The notes: generated by a model not told the origin, from the letters alone. A stretch of DNA of 8,381 bases from Thermoplasmata archaeon (GCA_021828715.1 JAJZDF010000016.1:1-8381), one strand, 5' to 3'; shown: positions 1 to 7,229, numbered from the stretch's first letter. A program made the numbers and translations.

Positions 1-1648
1 GCGGCTCCTGATGAACAACCTCGATCCCGAGGTCGCCCGAGACCCGGACAACCTCATCGTCTACGGAGGCCGGGGCAAGGCCGCCCGGAGCTGGACCGCC
101 TTCGACGGGATCGTCGGGGCGCTGCGCGAGCTCGGCCCCACCGAGACGCTGCTGGTCCAGTCGGGCAAGGCCGTCGGCATCTTCCCCACTCACGCCGACG
201 CGCCCCGCATCCTCATCGCGAACGCCAACGTCGTTCCCCACTGGGCGACCGACGAGATCTTCTGGGACCTCGAGGCCCGCGGGCTTACGATGTATGGGCA
301 GATGACCGCGGGAAGCTGGATCTACATCGGAACGCAGGGAATCCTCCAGGGGACCTACGAGACGCTGGCCTCGCTGGCGCGCATCGAATTCGGTACGGAC
401 GACCTCTCCGGCCGTTGGATGCTGTCGAGCGGTCTCGGGGAGATGGGGGGCGCCCAGCCCCTCGCCGTCTCCCTGCTCGGCGGCGTATCGCTGATCGTCG
501 ACGTCGACCCCCGGGCGCTCGAGCGGCGGCTCCGGCTCGCGTTCCTCGACCGGCGAGCGCGGGACCTCGACGAGGCACTGGGCCTCGTGGATGAGGCGAC
601 CCGCGCGCGCCGCCCGCTATCGATAGGCCTCGAGGCCAACGCCGCGGACGTTTACCCCGACATCGTCCGGCGCGGAGTGGTGCCGGACATCGTGAGCGAC
701 CAGACCGCGGCCCACGACCTGCGCGTCGGCTACATCCCCCCGGGACTGACGGTCGAGGCCGCCGCCGAGCTCCGGGCGCACGACCTTCCCGGATACCTGG
801 CGCGGGTCCGAACGGGGCTCGCCCTCGAGGCGCGGGCGATCCTCGCTCTCCAGGCGGCGGGTGCGCGGGCGTTCGACTACGGGAACAACTTCCGGACCCA
901 GGCCCGGGAGAGCGGCGTGGCGAACGCGTTCGACATCCACGGCTACGTCCCCCGGTACATCCGACCGCTCTTTGCCCTCGGCAGCGGGCCGTTCCGCTGG
1001 GTGGCGCTGAGCGGGGCTCCCGAGGACATCCACCGCATCGACACGATGATCCTGCGTGAGTTTTCGGAGAAACGGGCCCTCGGCCGTTGGATCCGTTTGG
1101 CGGGAGAGAAGGTGCGCTTCCAGGGGCTGCCCGCCCGTATTTGTTACATGGGCTACGGGGACCGGGAGCGGTTCGGCCACCTGGTCAACGACCTCGTCCA
1201 CGCCGGCGAGCTGGAGGCGCCGATCGCCATCGGCCGCGACCATCACGACACGGGTTCGGTGGCGAGCCCGTACCGGGAGACCGAGGCGATGCGCGACGGC
1301 TCGGACGCGATCGCGGACTGGCCGATCCTGAACGCCCTCCTCAACGTGGCCAGCGGCGCGACGTGGGTCTCGGTACATCACGGGGGCGGGGTCGGCATCG
1401 GGAACTCGATCAACGCCGGCCTCGTCGTCGTCGCCGACGGCACGATCGACGCCGACCGCCGGATCGCCCGCACGCTCAACAACGATCCCGGCCTCGGGGT
1501 CGCTCGCCACGCCGATGCGGGATACCCCGAGTCGCTCGCGATCGTCCCGGCCGCGCGCTTCCGGATCCCGGGGCTCCCACCGACCGGGGAAGGACGCCCG
1601 GGAACCGACGGAGCGGGTACCTCGTCCACCCACCGGCGCCCGGAGTGA
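1..1648 (+). CDS. hutU: Urocanate hydratase (urocanase), 5' end cut off by the window edge
   Basis: Urocanase adds water to urocanate to give imidazolonepropionate, the second step of histidine degradation; it is a cytosolic enzyme with tightly bound NAD+. The reading frame is open from base 2, and the codons just before the first ATG (base 11) read R-L-L. Together with MNNLDPEVA this matches the conserved family segment that normally lies about 30-50 residues into the protein, so the ATG at 11 is an internal methionine and the true start is upstream. Family hallmarks seen: [35 protein letters not shown], the glycine-rich [10 protein letters not shown] of the NAD+ region (431-460), FDYGNN, the essential cysteine in [11 protein letters not shown] (codon 1142-1144), [23 protein letters not shown] and RHADAGY. 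The last 35 or so residues form a Pro/Gly/Thr-rich tail that departs from the usual family ending. No hutH, hutI or other hut gene is visible. The family call is very secure. Confidence 0.97.
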   Translation, partial: RLLMNNLDPEVARDPDNLIVYGGRGKAARSWTAFDGIVGALRELGPTETLLVQSGKAVGIFPTHADAPRILIANANVVPHWATDEIFWDLEARGLTMYGQMTAGSWIYIGTQGILQGTYETLASLARIEFGTDDLSGRWMLSSGLGEMGGAQPLAVSLLGGVSLIVDVDPRALERRLRLAFLDRRARDLDEALGLVDEATRARRPLSIGLEANAADVYPDIVRRGVVPDIVSDQTAAHDLRVGYIPPGLTVEAAAELRAHDLPGYLARVRTGLALEARAILALQAAGARAFDYGNNFRTQARESGVANAFDIHGYVPRYIRPLFALGSGPFRWVALSGAPEDIHRIDTMILREFSEKRALGRWIRLAGEKVRFQGLPARICYMGYGDRERFGHLVNDLVHAGELEAPIAIGRDHHDTGSVASPYRETEAMRDGSDAIADWPILNALLNVASGATWVSVHHGGGVGIGNSINAGLVVVADGTIDADRRIARTLNNDPGLGVARHADAGYPESLAIVPAARFRIPGLPPTGEGRPGTDGAGTSSTHRRPE

Positions 1649-1695
1649 CACCGTAGCACGGGGTCCAACCGGTATCGGGGGCAGTGGGCCCGACC

Positions 1696-1700
1696 CTTAT
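1696..1700 (+). promoter_or_regulatory. Putative TATA-like box before the surface protein gene
   Basis: CTTAT stands out in a GC-rich gap, 52 bases before the ATG at 1753. If it works as an archaeal TATA box, transcription would start near 1723-1726, giving a leader of about 28 bases that would include the GGAAGGA at 1744-1750. The same core recurs before three other genes here. Confidence 0.4.
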
Positions 1701-1743
1701 CCTGCGGAGGCCGTCTCGCGCCCCTGGACGGAGTGGATCCGTC

Positions 1744-1750
1744 GGAAGGA
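1744..1750 (+). promoter_or_regulatory. Shine-Dalgarno-like GGAAGGA
   Basis: A purine-rich GGAAGGA lies two bases before the ATG at 1753. It helps to choose that start over the in-frame GTG at 1684 and the ATG at codon 12. The spacing is tighter than the usual 5-8 bases, so support is modest. Confidence 0.35.
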
Positions 1751-1752
1751 CC

Positions 1753-3111
1753 ATGAAGACCAGAGAGAAGCGACAGAGCGGTGGGATGCGATGGGTGGTC
1801 GCCGTGGGACTGGCGGCGCTCGTCGGGCTGGCGATCGGACCCGCGCTGGCGGGTACGGTGTCGGCCGCCCCGACGACCCCGGCGGCGTTGGCTTCGCCGT
1901 CGGCGACCCAGTGGGCCTACGGGGGCCAAGGGTACTCGAACGGCTCCATCTCCTTCGGCGCGGCGACGCTGACGTGGAATTCGACCTTCGGCTGGACGGT
2001 CGTTTTCACGGCGACGAACACCTCGAACACCACCTACGAACTCGAGGAGCAGCGGACGGTCGGCGTGCGCCTGACCACCTCGCTGACGGCCCCGAACGTG
2101 TCCGCGACCTACACCTACTCGGGCAGCGCCGCGGAAACCGCATTTGTTAACCTGACCGACAACGCGACCGTCCAGGCGGCGAGCGGTGGTTCGGTGGCCG
2201 CCCTCGGCATCGAGAACGAATCCCTCGCCGCGCAGAGCTCGGTCCGTCAGGCAATGGTCGTCTTGGCCCACGGCCGCGGACACAGCGCCTATCTCAACGT
2301 CTCGGGAGCCGCGCACGCGAAGGTCTCGTTTGCGCCGGCGCTGGGACTCGTCCCGCTGAACCTCAGCGCGACGCCCCGGTGGACCGCGAACGCGACCGCC
2401 ACCCCGATGGCAAGTTGGAGCTTCGCGTACGCCTGGTCGGACCTCGGCTGGAACGGCACGATGGGATCGGGCAGCGGGGGAAGCTCCGGAAACTGGACGG
2501 CGGTCGGAACGGTCTCGGTCTACGGCCAGGCGGTTTCGAACGCCCACGTCTTCCGGGACCACCAGCCGCGAACGGCGATCGTGATCTCCGTGCAAGGTCC
2601 GGTCGACCTCTCGGACGGCTTCGTCCTCGTTCCCCACGACTTTGACCTCTTCGGGGATGCCACGCACCCGTTCGACCAGTTCGGCTTCGGCTCGGCGACG
2701 GTCGGCTTCGGCTCGGGCGAGACCCTCTTCGTGAGCCCCTCCGCCCGCGGACCGCGGTTCACGGCAGCCTCCACCGAATTCGCGGCGAGCTCGGGAGCGT
2801 ACGGCAGCCTTGAGGGCGCCCCGGTCGGGGCCAGCTCCGCCGCCACGTCGTCGGGCCCGAGCGGGACCGTCTACGGCCAGCCGATGAGCGTTGCGGACGC
2901 GCAAGCGATGGGCGCCTGCCTGACCGGGTCGTGCGCCGCGGCGGCGGCGGCCCCGATGGGCGGCCTCCTCCTGGTCGCCGTGATCGCGCTCTCGGTCGTC
3001 GCGGTCGCAGGGACGGTCGGCGCGATCGCGTGGCGGGTCCGCGCCCACCGCCCGTCCGGTGCGCCCGCGAACGCCTCCGAGCCGTCGGCGCCGAGGCCCC
3101 CCAACGCCTAG
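1753..3111 (+). CDS. Secreted, probably N-glycosylated surface protein with C-terminal membrane anchor, function unknown
   Basis: I do not recognise the family. The predicted 452-residue protein has a Sec-type signal peptide: a basic N-terminus (K2, R4, K6, R7, R13), a hydrophobic core at about 14-33, and a likely cleavage after the VSA at 36-38. The ectodomain of about 360 residues is rich in Ser, Thr, Gly and Ala, and carries 13 N-x-S/T sequons, mostly in its first 250 residues. One hydrophobic helix at about 403-427 is followed by a basic, Pro/Ala-rich tail (WRVRAHR), as expected of a type-I membrane protein facing outward. The only two cysteines (389 and 394, in ACLTGSCA) sit just before the helix and could pair. 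No catalytic motif is evident. The start at 1753 is preferred because it gives a compact signal peptide. The gene stands alone between its own promoter-like box and a terminator hairpin. It may be a cell-envelope or adhesion-type protein; that is inference. Confidence 0.85.
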   Translation: MKTREKRQSGGMRWVVAVGLAALVGLAIGPALAGTVSAAPTTPAALASPSATQWAYGGQGYSNGSISFGAATLTWNSTFGWTVVFTATNTSNTTYELEEQRTVGVRLTTSLTAPNVSATYTYSGSAAETAFVNLTDNATVQAASGGSVAALGIENESLAAQSSVRQAMVVLAHGRGHSAYLNVSGAAHAKVSFAPALGLVPLNLSATPRWTANATATPMASWSFAYAWSDLGWNGTMGSGSGGSSGNWTAVGTVSVYGQAVSNAHVFRDHQPRTAIVISVQGPVDLSDGFVLVPHDFDLFGDATHPFDQFGFGSATVGFGSGETLFVSPSARGPRFTAASTEFAASSGAYGSLEGAPVGASSAATSSGPSGTVYGQPMSVADAQAMGACLTGSCAAAAAAPMGGLLLVAVIALSVVAVAGTVGAIAWRVRAHRPSGAPANASEPSAPRPPNA

Positions 3112-3130
3112 GCCCGACGTACCCCCTAAC

Positions 3131-3172
3131 GGCGGGCCCCCGAGGGCCCGCCCCAACCCTTTCCTCCTTTTT
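3131..3172 (+). terminator. Hairpin plus T-rich terminator after the surface protein gene
   Basis: A perfect 9-bp stem (GGCGGGCCC at 3131-3139 pairing with GGGCCCGCC at 3144-3152) with a CCGA loop is followed by a pyrimidine run with T tracts at 3160-3162 and 3168-3172. It lies 19 bases after the stop codon at 3111. The T-rich run follows the stem only on the + strand, so it should end transcripts of the surface protein gene rather than those of the convergent NUDIX gene. Confidence 0.75.
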
Positions 3173-3192
3173 CGGGATCGGGGAGCGTGGCT

Positions 3193-3654
3193 CTACGGAG
3201 GAGTTGGGGCGAGGGCCCGGGCCGCCCCGTCTAGCACGTCGCGGTCGGTGTCGAATCGGAGTCGGGTTCGGGCCACCCGCATCTCCACCCACTCTACGCG
3301 ATCGAAGGTCGCCTCGGGGTGAAAGGCAGTCTCCTCGGTCCGGCCGAGGAAGTAGACGGCGACCTTGTAGACGTTCACCTCCCGGCGGCGCTCGAAGTAA
3401 CGGTAGTGGACCTCGGCGATCTCCGGCCCCAGGGCGACCGAGGCGAGGCCGGTCTCCTCGCGGACCTCGCGGAGCGCGGCCGCTCCGAGCGACTCGCCCG
3501 GGTCGACGTGGCCCTTCGGCCATCCCCAGCGATCCTCGTCCGCGTAGCGGAGCAGGCAAACCCGTCCGCTCGGCGCGTGGAGTACCACGGAGCCCGCCGC
3601 CAGCTCGGCGACGATCGGCCGGTCCGGGCGGTAGGTGCGATCGGGATCGGACAC
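3193..3654 (-). CDS. NUDIX hydrolase, diadenosine-tetraphosphate hydrolase (MutT/Ap4A) type
   Basis: NUDIX enzymes cut nucleoside diphosphates linked to another group, using divalent metals bound by the Glu residues of the NUDIX box. With the GTG start at 3654 the protein has 153 residues. The box is complete at residues 48-70: G48, E54, then R62-E63, E66-E67 and G69, fitting G-x5-E-x7-REUxEExGU exactly. The flanking W-G-W-P-K-G-H-V-D-P-G-E is typical of the asymmetrical Ap4A hydrolase and related MutT-like group, so Ap4A or a similar dinucleotide is a plausible substrate; specificity is inference. The frame stays open to an ATG at 3768, but that start would overlap the divergent synthetase gene and add a low-complexity, Arg/Pro-rich leader. 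The GTG is favoured because a TATA-like CTTGATAG lies 22 bases before it and because it gives the usual length for a single NUDIX domain. It converges on the surface protein gene. Confidence 0.88.
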   Translation of the reverse strand: MSDPDRTYRPDRPIVAELAAGSVVLHAPSGRVCLLRYADEDRWGWPKGHVDPGESLGAAALREVREETGLASVALGPEIAEVHYRYFERRREVNVYKVAVYFLGRTEETAFHPEATFDRVEWVEMRVARTRLRFDTDRDVLDGAARALAPTPP

Positions 3655-3676
3655 GGGGCGGGGAGGAGGGAGGGGC

Positions 3677-3684
3677 CTATCAAG
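3677..3684 (-). promoter_or_regulatory. Putative TATA-like box for the NUDIX gene
   Basis: On the minus strand the bases read CTTGATAG, ending 22 bases before the GTG at 3654. An archaeal TATA box centred here would place the transcript start at or next to that GTG, meaning a leaderless message. Read on the plus strand, the same element (CTATCAAG) could also serve the divergent synthetase gene. Confidence 0.35.
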
Positions 3685-3712
3685 GTGTCCCGGCCGGCGG
3701 AACTTCCGAACG

Positions 3713-3717
3713 CTTAT
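3713..3717 (+). promoter_or_regulatory. Putative TATA-like box for the acyl-CoA synthetase gene
   Basis: CTTAT (within GCTTATG) ends 24 bases before the ATG at 3742, the spacing expected for a leaderless archaeal transcript. A GGGAGGG at 3732-3738 could act as a Shine-Dalgarno site only if transcription starts further upstream, for instance from the element at 3677-3684, so the two signals give different pictures of the 5' end. Confidence 0.45.
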
Positions 3718-3741
3718 GCGAGCGCGGGATTGGGAGGGACG

Positions 3742-5337
3742 ATGCTCACGGGCGGGGAAGAGTACCACGACCTGGTCACCCTGGTGCGGGAGAAGGGACG
3801 GAAGAACGGCGGCCGCCCCTCGATCCGATTTGAGGATCGGGTGTTCTCCTACGCGGAGCTCGACCGGGAGTCGGACCGGATCGCGAACGGGCTGGCCGCC
3901 GCCGGGATCGGCCCCGGGGACCGGGTCGCCGCCCTCCTCTTCAACACCCCCGAGTTCCCCCTCCTTTGGTTCGGCCTCGCGAAGCGCCGAGCCATCCTGG
4001 TCCCCCTCAACACGGGGCTGAAGGGAGAGATCCTCCGCTACGAACTGGCGGACTGCGCCCCGAAAGGGCTGGTCGTCGACCGGCGCCTGTGGGAGCCGTA
4101 CGCGGGGGTGCGCGAGTCGGTCGGTATCGGGCTCGAATGGTGCGTCCCCCGCGGCCCGGACCTTCCCGCCGCCCTACCCGGTTCGGTCCGCGGCTTCGAG
4201 TCTGTCTCGCGCGACGGGCCGGCGCCCGTACTCCCGTCCCCGGCGCCCTCCGACCCGGCCGCGATCCTCTACACGAGCGGCACCACGGGGCCGCCCAAGG
4301 GAGCGGTGATCCCCCACGAGCAGATGCTGCGGACCGCGCACGAGATCGGCCGCAGGAGCCGGCTCGAGAGCGACTCGGTGCTGTTCTCTGCGCTGCCGCT
4401 CTTCCACTGCAACGCCCAGGAGATGACCGCGCTCACCGCGCTCATCCACGACTGCACCGCCGCCTTCGAGGAGCGGTTCCACGCGTCGACGTACTGGGAG
4501 ACGGCCGCCCGGTTCGAGGCGACCCATGTCTCGCTGCTGATCTCGATGATCAACGTCCTCTACAAGCAGCCCGCCCGGCCGACGGACCGCACGCACCGGG
4601 TCCGGACCGCCCTCACCGCCGGGACGACCCGCGGGATCTGGAAGGAGTTCGAGGCCCGTTTCGGACTCACGGTCGTCGAACTGTACGGGATGACGGAGTG
4701 TGGCTGCACGACCCTCATGAACCCGCCCGGGGCGATCCGGCTGGGGTCGATCGGAACTCCGCTCGGGTTCGTCGAGGCCCAGGTCGTCGATGACGACGAT
4801 CGCCCGGTGCCGGACGGGAGCCGGGGGGAGCTCATCGTGCGCCCCCGTGCCCCGTCGACGATGTTCCAGGGGTACCTCGGCAAGGAGACGCAGACGAAGG
4901 AGGCGTGGCGGAACGGCTGGTTCCATACCGGCGATTACGTCACCCGGGACGACGACGGCTACTACTACTTCGTCGACCGCAAGAAGGACGTCATCCGCCG
5001 TCGGGGAGAGAACTTGGCCCCGTACGATGTCGAGTCGGCGCTCAACCGGCATCCGGCCGTCTTCGAGTCGGTCGTGGTCGGGGTGCCGAGCCCGCTCGGA
5101 GAGGAGGACGTGAAGGCGTTCGTGCAGCTGAAGCCGGAGGCGACCATCTCTCCGGAGGAGCTGTTCCGGTTTGCCGTCGAACAGCTCCCGTTCTTCATGG
5201 TCCCCCGGTACCTCGAGTTCGTCGACGAGATCCCGAAGACCGCGAACCAGAAGTCCCAGCGGTACCTTCTGCGGGGACGTACGGGAGGGGTGCAGTACGA
5301 CCGCGAAGCGCTCGGGATCGGCACGCGCCGTCCGTGA
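3742..5337 (+). CDS. AMP-forming acyl-CoA synthetase (ANL superfamily, CaiC-like)
   Basis: The enzyme activates a carboxylic acid with ATP to an acyl-adenylate and then transfers it to coenzyme A in the cytosol. The 531-residue length is normal for the family. Core motifs in order: P-loop-like A3 YTSGTTGPPKG (177-187), A5 YGMTE (315-319), A7 WFHTGD (393-398), hinge/A8 region DRKKDVIRRRGEN (412-424) and the A10 lysine at K504 in PKTANQKSQRYLLR. The RRRGEN hinge and the A10 form, which lacks the usual Gly before the Lys, resemble crotonobetaine/carnitine-CoA ligases and related acyl-CoA ligases more than long-chain fatty acyl-CoA ligases; the true substrate cannot be read from sequence. The start at 3742 is supported by the promoter-like box at 3713 and a purine-rich GGGAGGG just before it. 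It is divergent from the NUDIX gene and is followed after 19 bases by a PIN nuclease gene, probably on one transcript. Confidence 0.93.
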   Translation: MLTGGEEYHDLVTLVREKGRKNGGRPSIRFEDRVFSYAELDRESDRIANGLAAAGIGPGDRVAALLFNTPEFPLLWFGLAKRRAILVPLNTGLKGEILRYELADCAPKGLVVDRRLWEPYAGVRESVGIGLEWCVPRGPDLPAALPGSVRGFESVSRDGPAPVLPSPAPSDPAAILYTSGTTGPPKGAVIPHEQMLRTAHEIGRRSRLESDSVLFSALPLFHCNAQEMTALTALIHDCTAAFEERFHASTYWETAARFEATHVSLLISMINVLYKQPARPTDRTHRVRTALTAGTTRGIWKEFEARFGLTVVELYGMTECGCTTLMNPPGAIRLGSIGTPLGFVEAQVVDDDDRPVPDGSRGELIVRPRAPSTMFQGYLGKETQTKEAWRNGWFHTGDYVTRDDDGYYYFVDRKKDVIRRRGENLAPYDVESALNRHPAVFESVVVGVPSPLGEEDVKAFVQLKPEATISPEELFRFAVEQLPFFMVPRYLEFVDEIPKTANQKSQRYLLRGRTGGVQYDREALGIGTRRP

Positions 5338-5356
5338 GCCGAGGGGCCGCCGGCGC

Positions 5357-5782
5357 GTGCTCCTCGACACCAACGCCCTCTTCCTGGCCGCGACCCGGGG
5401 CTTCCCCCTCCGAGCCGAGATCGGCCGCCTTCTCCCCGACGCCGTGCCGGTCGTGCCTTCTCCGGTGCTCGGCGAGCTCGATCGCCTGGTCGAGCGGGGC
5501 GAGATCGGGGCGACGCTCGCGCGGGCGCTCGCAGCGCGCTTCCCCGTGGTGCGGGGCTCCGGTCGCGGGGACGGCGGCGTGCTGGAGATCGCCCAGCGCC
5601 TGGGGGCTACGGTGGTGACGGCGGACGGGCGGTTCCAGGCGCGGCTGGTCGCCGCCGGCGTTCCCGTCATGGTACCGCGGGACCGCGCGCGCCTCGAGTT
5701 CCGGCCCGGTGCGACCCGTCGTGTCCCGTCCCCCGCTCCGCCGGGTCGCGCGCTCCCGACCCGGGCGCGGCAACTCTTATGA
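5357..5782 (+). CDS. PIN-domain nuclease, archaeal Fcf1-like
   Basis: PIN domains are metal-dependent RNases. From the GTG at 5357 the protein has 141 residues and starts directly in the first strand of the fold, L-L-D-T-N-A-L. The four acidic positions of the active site are in place: D4, E40 (in SPVLGELDRL), D72 (in GRGDGGVLEIA) and D90 (in VVTADGRF). The TADGRFQARL then VPVMVPR ending is typical of the stand-alone archaeal PIN proteins related to eukaryotic Fcf1/Utp23, which act in rRNA processing; a VapC-type toxin is less likely because no antitoxin gene is next to it. About 25 residues after the domain are Pro/Arg-rich and may be unstructured. No in-frame ATG exists between the upstream stop and the domain; a GAGGGG at 5341-5346 could help to recruit ribosomes. 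It lies 19 bases after the acyl-CoA synthetase, so it is likely co-transcribed, with no evident functional link. Confidence 0.85.
   Translation: MLLDTNALFLAATRGFPLRAEIGRLLPDAVPVVPSPVLGELDRLVERGEIGATLARALAARFPVVRGSGRGDGGVLEIAQRLGATVVTADGRFQARLVAAGVPVMVPRDRARLEFRPGATRRVPSPAPPGRALPTRARQLL
5776..5780 (+). promoter_or_regulatory. Putative TATA-like box for the hydrolase gene
   Basis: CTTAT (followed by G) ends 30 bases before the ATG at 5811, giving a predicted leader of only a few bases. Its last base is the first base of the PIN gene's TGA stop, so promoter and upstream coding end overlap. Confidence 0.42.
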
Positions 5783-5810
5783 ATCGACCCCGGCTCGGTG
5801 GGGCGGCGCC

Positions 5811-6809
5811 ATGCCCCGGGACGACGACCAGCTTCTGAATCTGCCGGAGAACTTCGGCAGCGGCGTCATCGGCGTCTGCGACATCTGCGGCACCCGGCAG
5901 GCGGTCATCGTTCTCGCGAAGGAGAGGTACAAACTCTGCGTCCTCGACTTCCTCAACAAGAAGTGGATCAAGACCGACCAGAAACCGGGGGCCCCCCTCC
6001 CGCCGTACCGCTCCGAACGGGTCGACTACCCGACGGGGTCCGTGCGCACCGGCCAGGCGACCGGGATTCTCCTTACCCCGACGAAGATCGTGCGCCACCC
6101 GACGGTCCTCGTCTGCCCGGACGTCTACGGCATCACCACCACCGTCCTGGACGGCGCGATCCGGCTGGCCAAGGAAGGGATCGAGGTGTTCATTCCCGAC
6201 GTCGCGAAGACCGGGGGTATCGGACCGGCCCACCACCTGACCCTTCGCTCCGGCGTCTCCGTCCGCGGTGGGATCCCGACGTCGGCACGTCGGGTCGCCT
6301 CCCTGGTGGACCTGTACAGTGATGCCCTCGAATTTCTCCGCGGCCGCGACATGGTCGATCCGAACCGCACGGCGCTCCTGGGGATCTCCTACGGGGGGAG
6401 CCTGGCCCTCGCCCTCGCCGCGCGGGAGGTCCGCCTTGCCGGGCTCGCCCTCGCCTACCCGATGCCGGTCCACCCGCCCGAGCTGGCGACGCTCGTCTCG
6501 GCCCCGATCCTCTGCGTCGTCGGCGACCGCGACCGCACCTCGGGGAAGTCGGTCGAGCAGCTCCGCCGGGCCGGCGCGGCCCCCCGGGCCTCCGTCCGGG
6601 TCGTAACGTTCCCCGGGGTCGGCCACAACTTCCTCTCGCGGGACCTGCGGGCGTACGACCTTCGGGCCGCCGAGGCCGGCTGGTCGCAGCTCGTGGGGTT
6701 CCTCCGGCAGGCGCTGTTCCCCGCCCCGCCGACCCCGCCCGCACGGGCCGCCGCTCCGACCCTCACTGCCGGATCGACCCCGAGACCGGCCGCCGCGGGA
6801 GCCCACTGA
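5811..6809 (+). CDS. Dienelactone hydrolase-family alpha/beta hydrolase with N-terminal Cys-cluster extension
   Basis: The 332-residue protein is built of three parts. Residues 1 to about 55 carry C23-x2-C26, then C43 with D46 three residues later, a spacing like a small zinc-binding module in which Asp would have to be the fourth ligand. Residues about 65-305 form an alpha/beta hydrolase of the dienelactone hydrolase type: VLVCPDVYG, the nucleophile elbow GISYGG with S193, an acidic residue at D241 (GDRD) and H272 in GVGHNF, a full Ser-Asp-His triad. Classical dienelactone hydrolases use Cys as nucleophile, so this is a serine variant, and its ester, lactone or thioester substrate is unknown. 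A Pro/Ala-rich tail of about 25 residues ends the protein. The ATG at 5811 is chosen because longer starts would run deep into the PIN gene and add unconserved-looking sequence. It converges on the SCP2 gene 21 bases away. Confidence 0.88.
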   Translation: MPRDDDQLLNLPENFGSGVIGVCDICGTRQAVIVLAKERYKLCVLDFLNKKWIKTDQKPGAPLPPYRSERVDYPTGSVRTGQATGILLTPTKIVRHPTVLVCPDVYGITTTVLDGAIRLAKEGIEVFIPDVAKTGGIGPAHHLTLRSGVSVRGGIPTSARRVASLVDLYSDALEFLRGRDMVDPNRTALLGISYGGSLALALAAREVRLAGLALAYPMPVHPPELATLVSAPILCVVGDRDRTSGKSVEQLRRAGAAPRASVRVVTFPGVGHNFLSRDLRAYDLRAAEAGWSQLVGFLRQALFPAPPTPPARAAAPTLTAGSTPRPAAAGAH

Positions 6810-6812
6810 CCG

Positions 6813-6828
6813 CGCGCCGTCCGGCGCG
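6813..6828. terminator. Hairpin between convergent genes, possible shared termination structure
   Basis: CGCGCC (6813-6818) pairs with GGCGCG (6823-6828) around a GTCC loop, filling nearly the whole 21-base gap between the stop codons of the hydrolase and SCP2 genes. No T tract follows on either strand, so its role in termination is uncertain. Confidence 0.4.
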
Positions 6829-6830
6829 GC

Positions 6831-7229
6831 TCAGGCGTCGGCCGGGATCCGCGCCGCGGTCTCCACGAGTTCCTTCGCGGCGCGGGTGAAGCGCATCGCC
6901 TTGGCGAGGTTCCCCCGGATCTTGAACGTGCCGTCCAGGATCGACTTGACCGGATCGATCTCGCCCCGGAGGAGCCGCGCCCAGTTCTCGGCCGATCCCT
7001 CGTAGACGAACTCGCTTGCGACCTCGCGGACGTCGGCGTGGAACGTTGCGGAGGAGCACTCGCCGTGCGCGAGCGCGAGGTGAATGCCCGGCTCGGCTCC
7101 CCCGGCGGCGGGCGGTCGGACACGGAAGACGATGTCCCCCTCCCAGGCACGGGCGGCATCGCGGTATCCCGCGCTTTCGTTCAGCGCTGCCCGGAATGCC
7201 TCGGCCCACTCTGCGGAAGGGAATCGCAT
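6831..7229 (-). CDS. SCP2 sterol-binding domain protein (single domain)
   Basis: SCP2 domains form a hydrophobic tunnel that binds lipids or acyl-CoAs; in prokaryotes they are thought to carry such ligands, often next to beta-oxidation genes. The 132-residue protein is one complete domain. Its N-terminal part (FPSAEWAEAF, ALNESAGYRDAARAWEGDIVF) matches the short archaeal/bacterial SCP2 form, and the C-terminal half has the family signature: NWARLLRGEIDPVKSILDGTFKIRGNLAKAM. No signal peptide or membrane helix is present, so it should be cytosolic. The ATG at 7229 is favoured because a GTTAT box lies exactly 24 bases before it on the minus strand, the same spacing as at the acyl-CoA synthetase. 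It is on the same strand as the 3-hydroxyacyl-CoA dehydrogenase gene but separated from it by about 620 bases, so it probably has its own promoter. The ligand cannot be inferred. Confidence 0.88.
   Translation of the reverse strand: MRFPSAEWAEAFRAALNESAGYRDAARAWEGDIVFRVRPPAAGGAEPGIHLALAHGECSSATFHADVREVASEFVYEGSAENWARLLRGEIDPVKSILDGTFKIRGNLAKAMRFTRAAKELVETAARIPADA

Noticed and set aside
1378..3156. Long minus-strand open frame opposite the urocanase end and the surface protein gene
   Set aside because: The translation is Arg/Gly-rich low-complexity sequence with no domain or membrane features. The opposite strand has clear signal peptide, sequon and anchor features, so this is an antisense shadow common in GC-rich DNA.
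3193..3768. Longer NUDIX protein starting from the ATG at 3768
   Set aside because: It would overlap the divergent synthetase gene and remove the promoter spacing seen for both genes; the extra 38 residues look like translated intergenic sequence.
4174..5670. Long minus-strand open frame opposite the acyl-CoA synthetase and PIN genes
   Set aside because: It is antisense to two genes with complete family motifs, and its own product shows no recognisable motif.
5357..5782. VapC toxin of a toxin-antitoxin pair
   Set aside because: No small antitoxin gene is adjacent, the upstream neighbour is a metabolic enzyme, and the protein fits the archaeal Fcf1-like PIN form better.
5667..6806. Long minus-strand open frame opposite the hydrolase gene
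   Set aside because: It is antisense to a gene with an intact catalytic triad; its composition is Arg/Gly-rich and motif-free.
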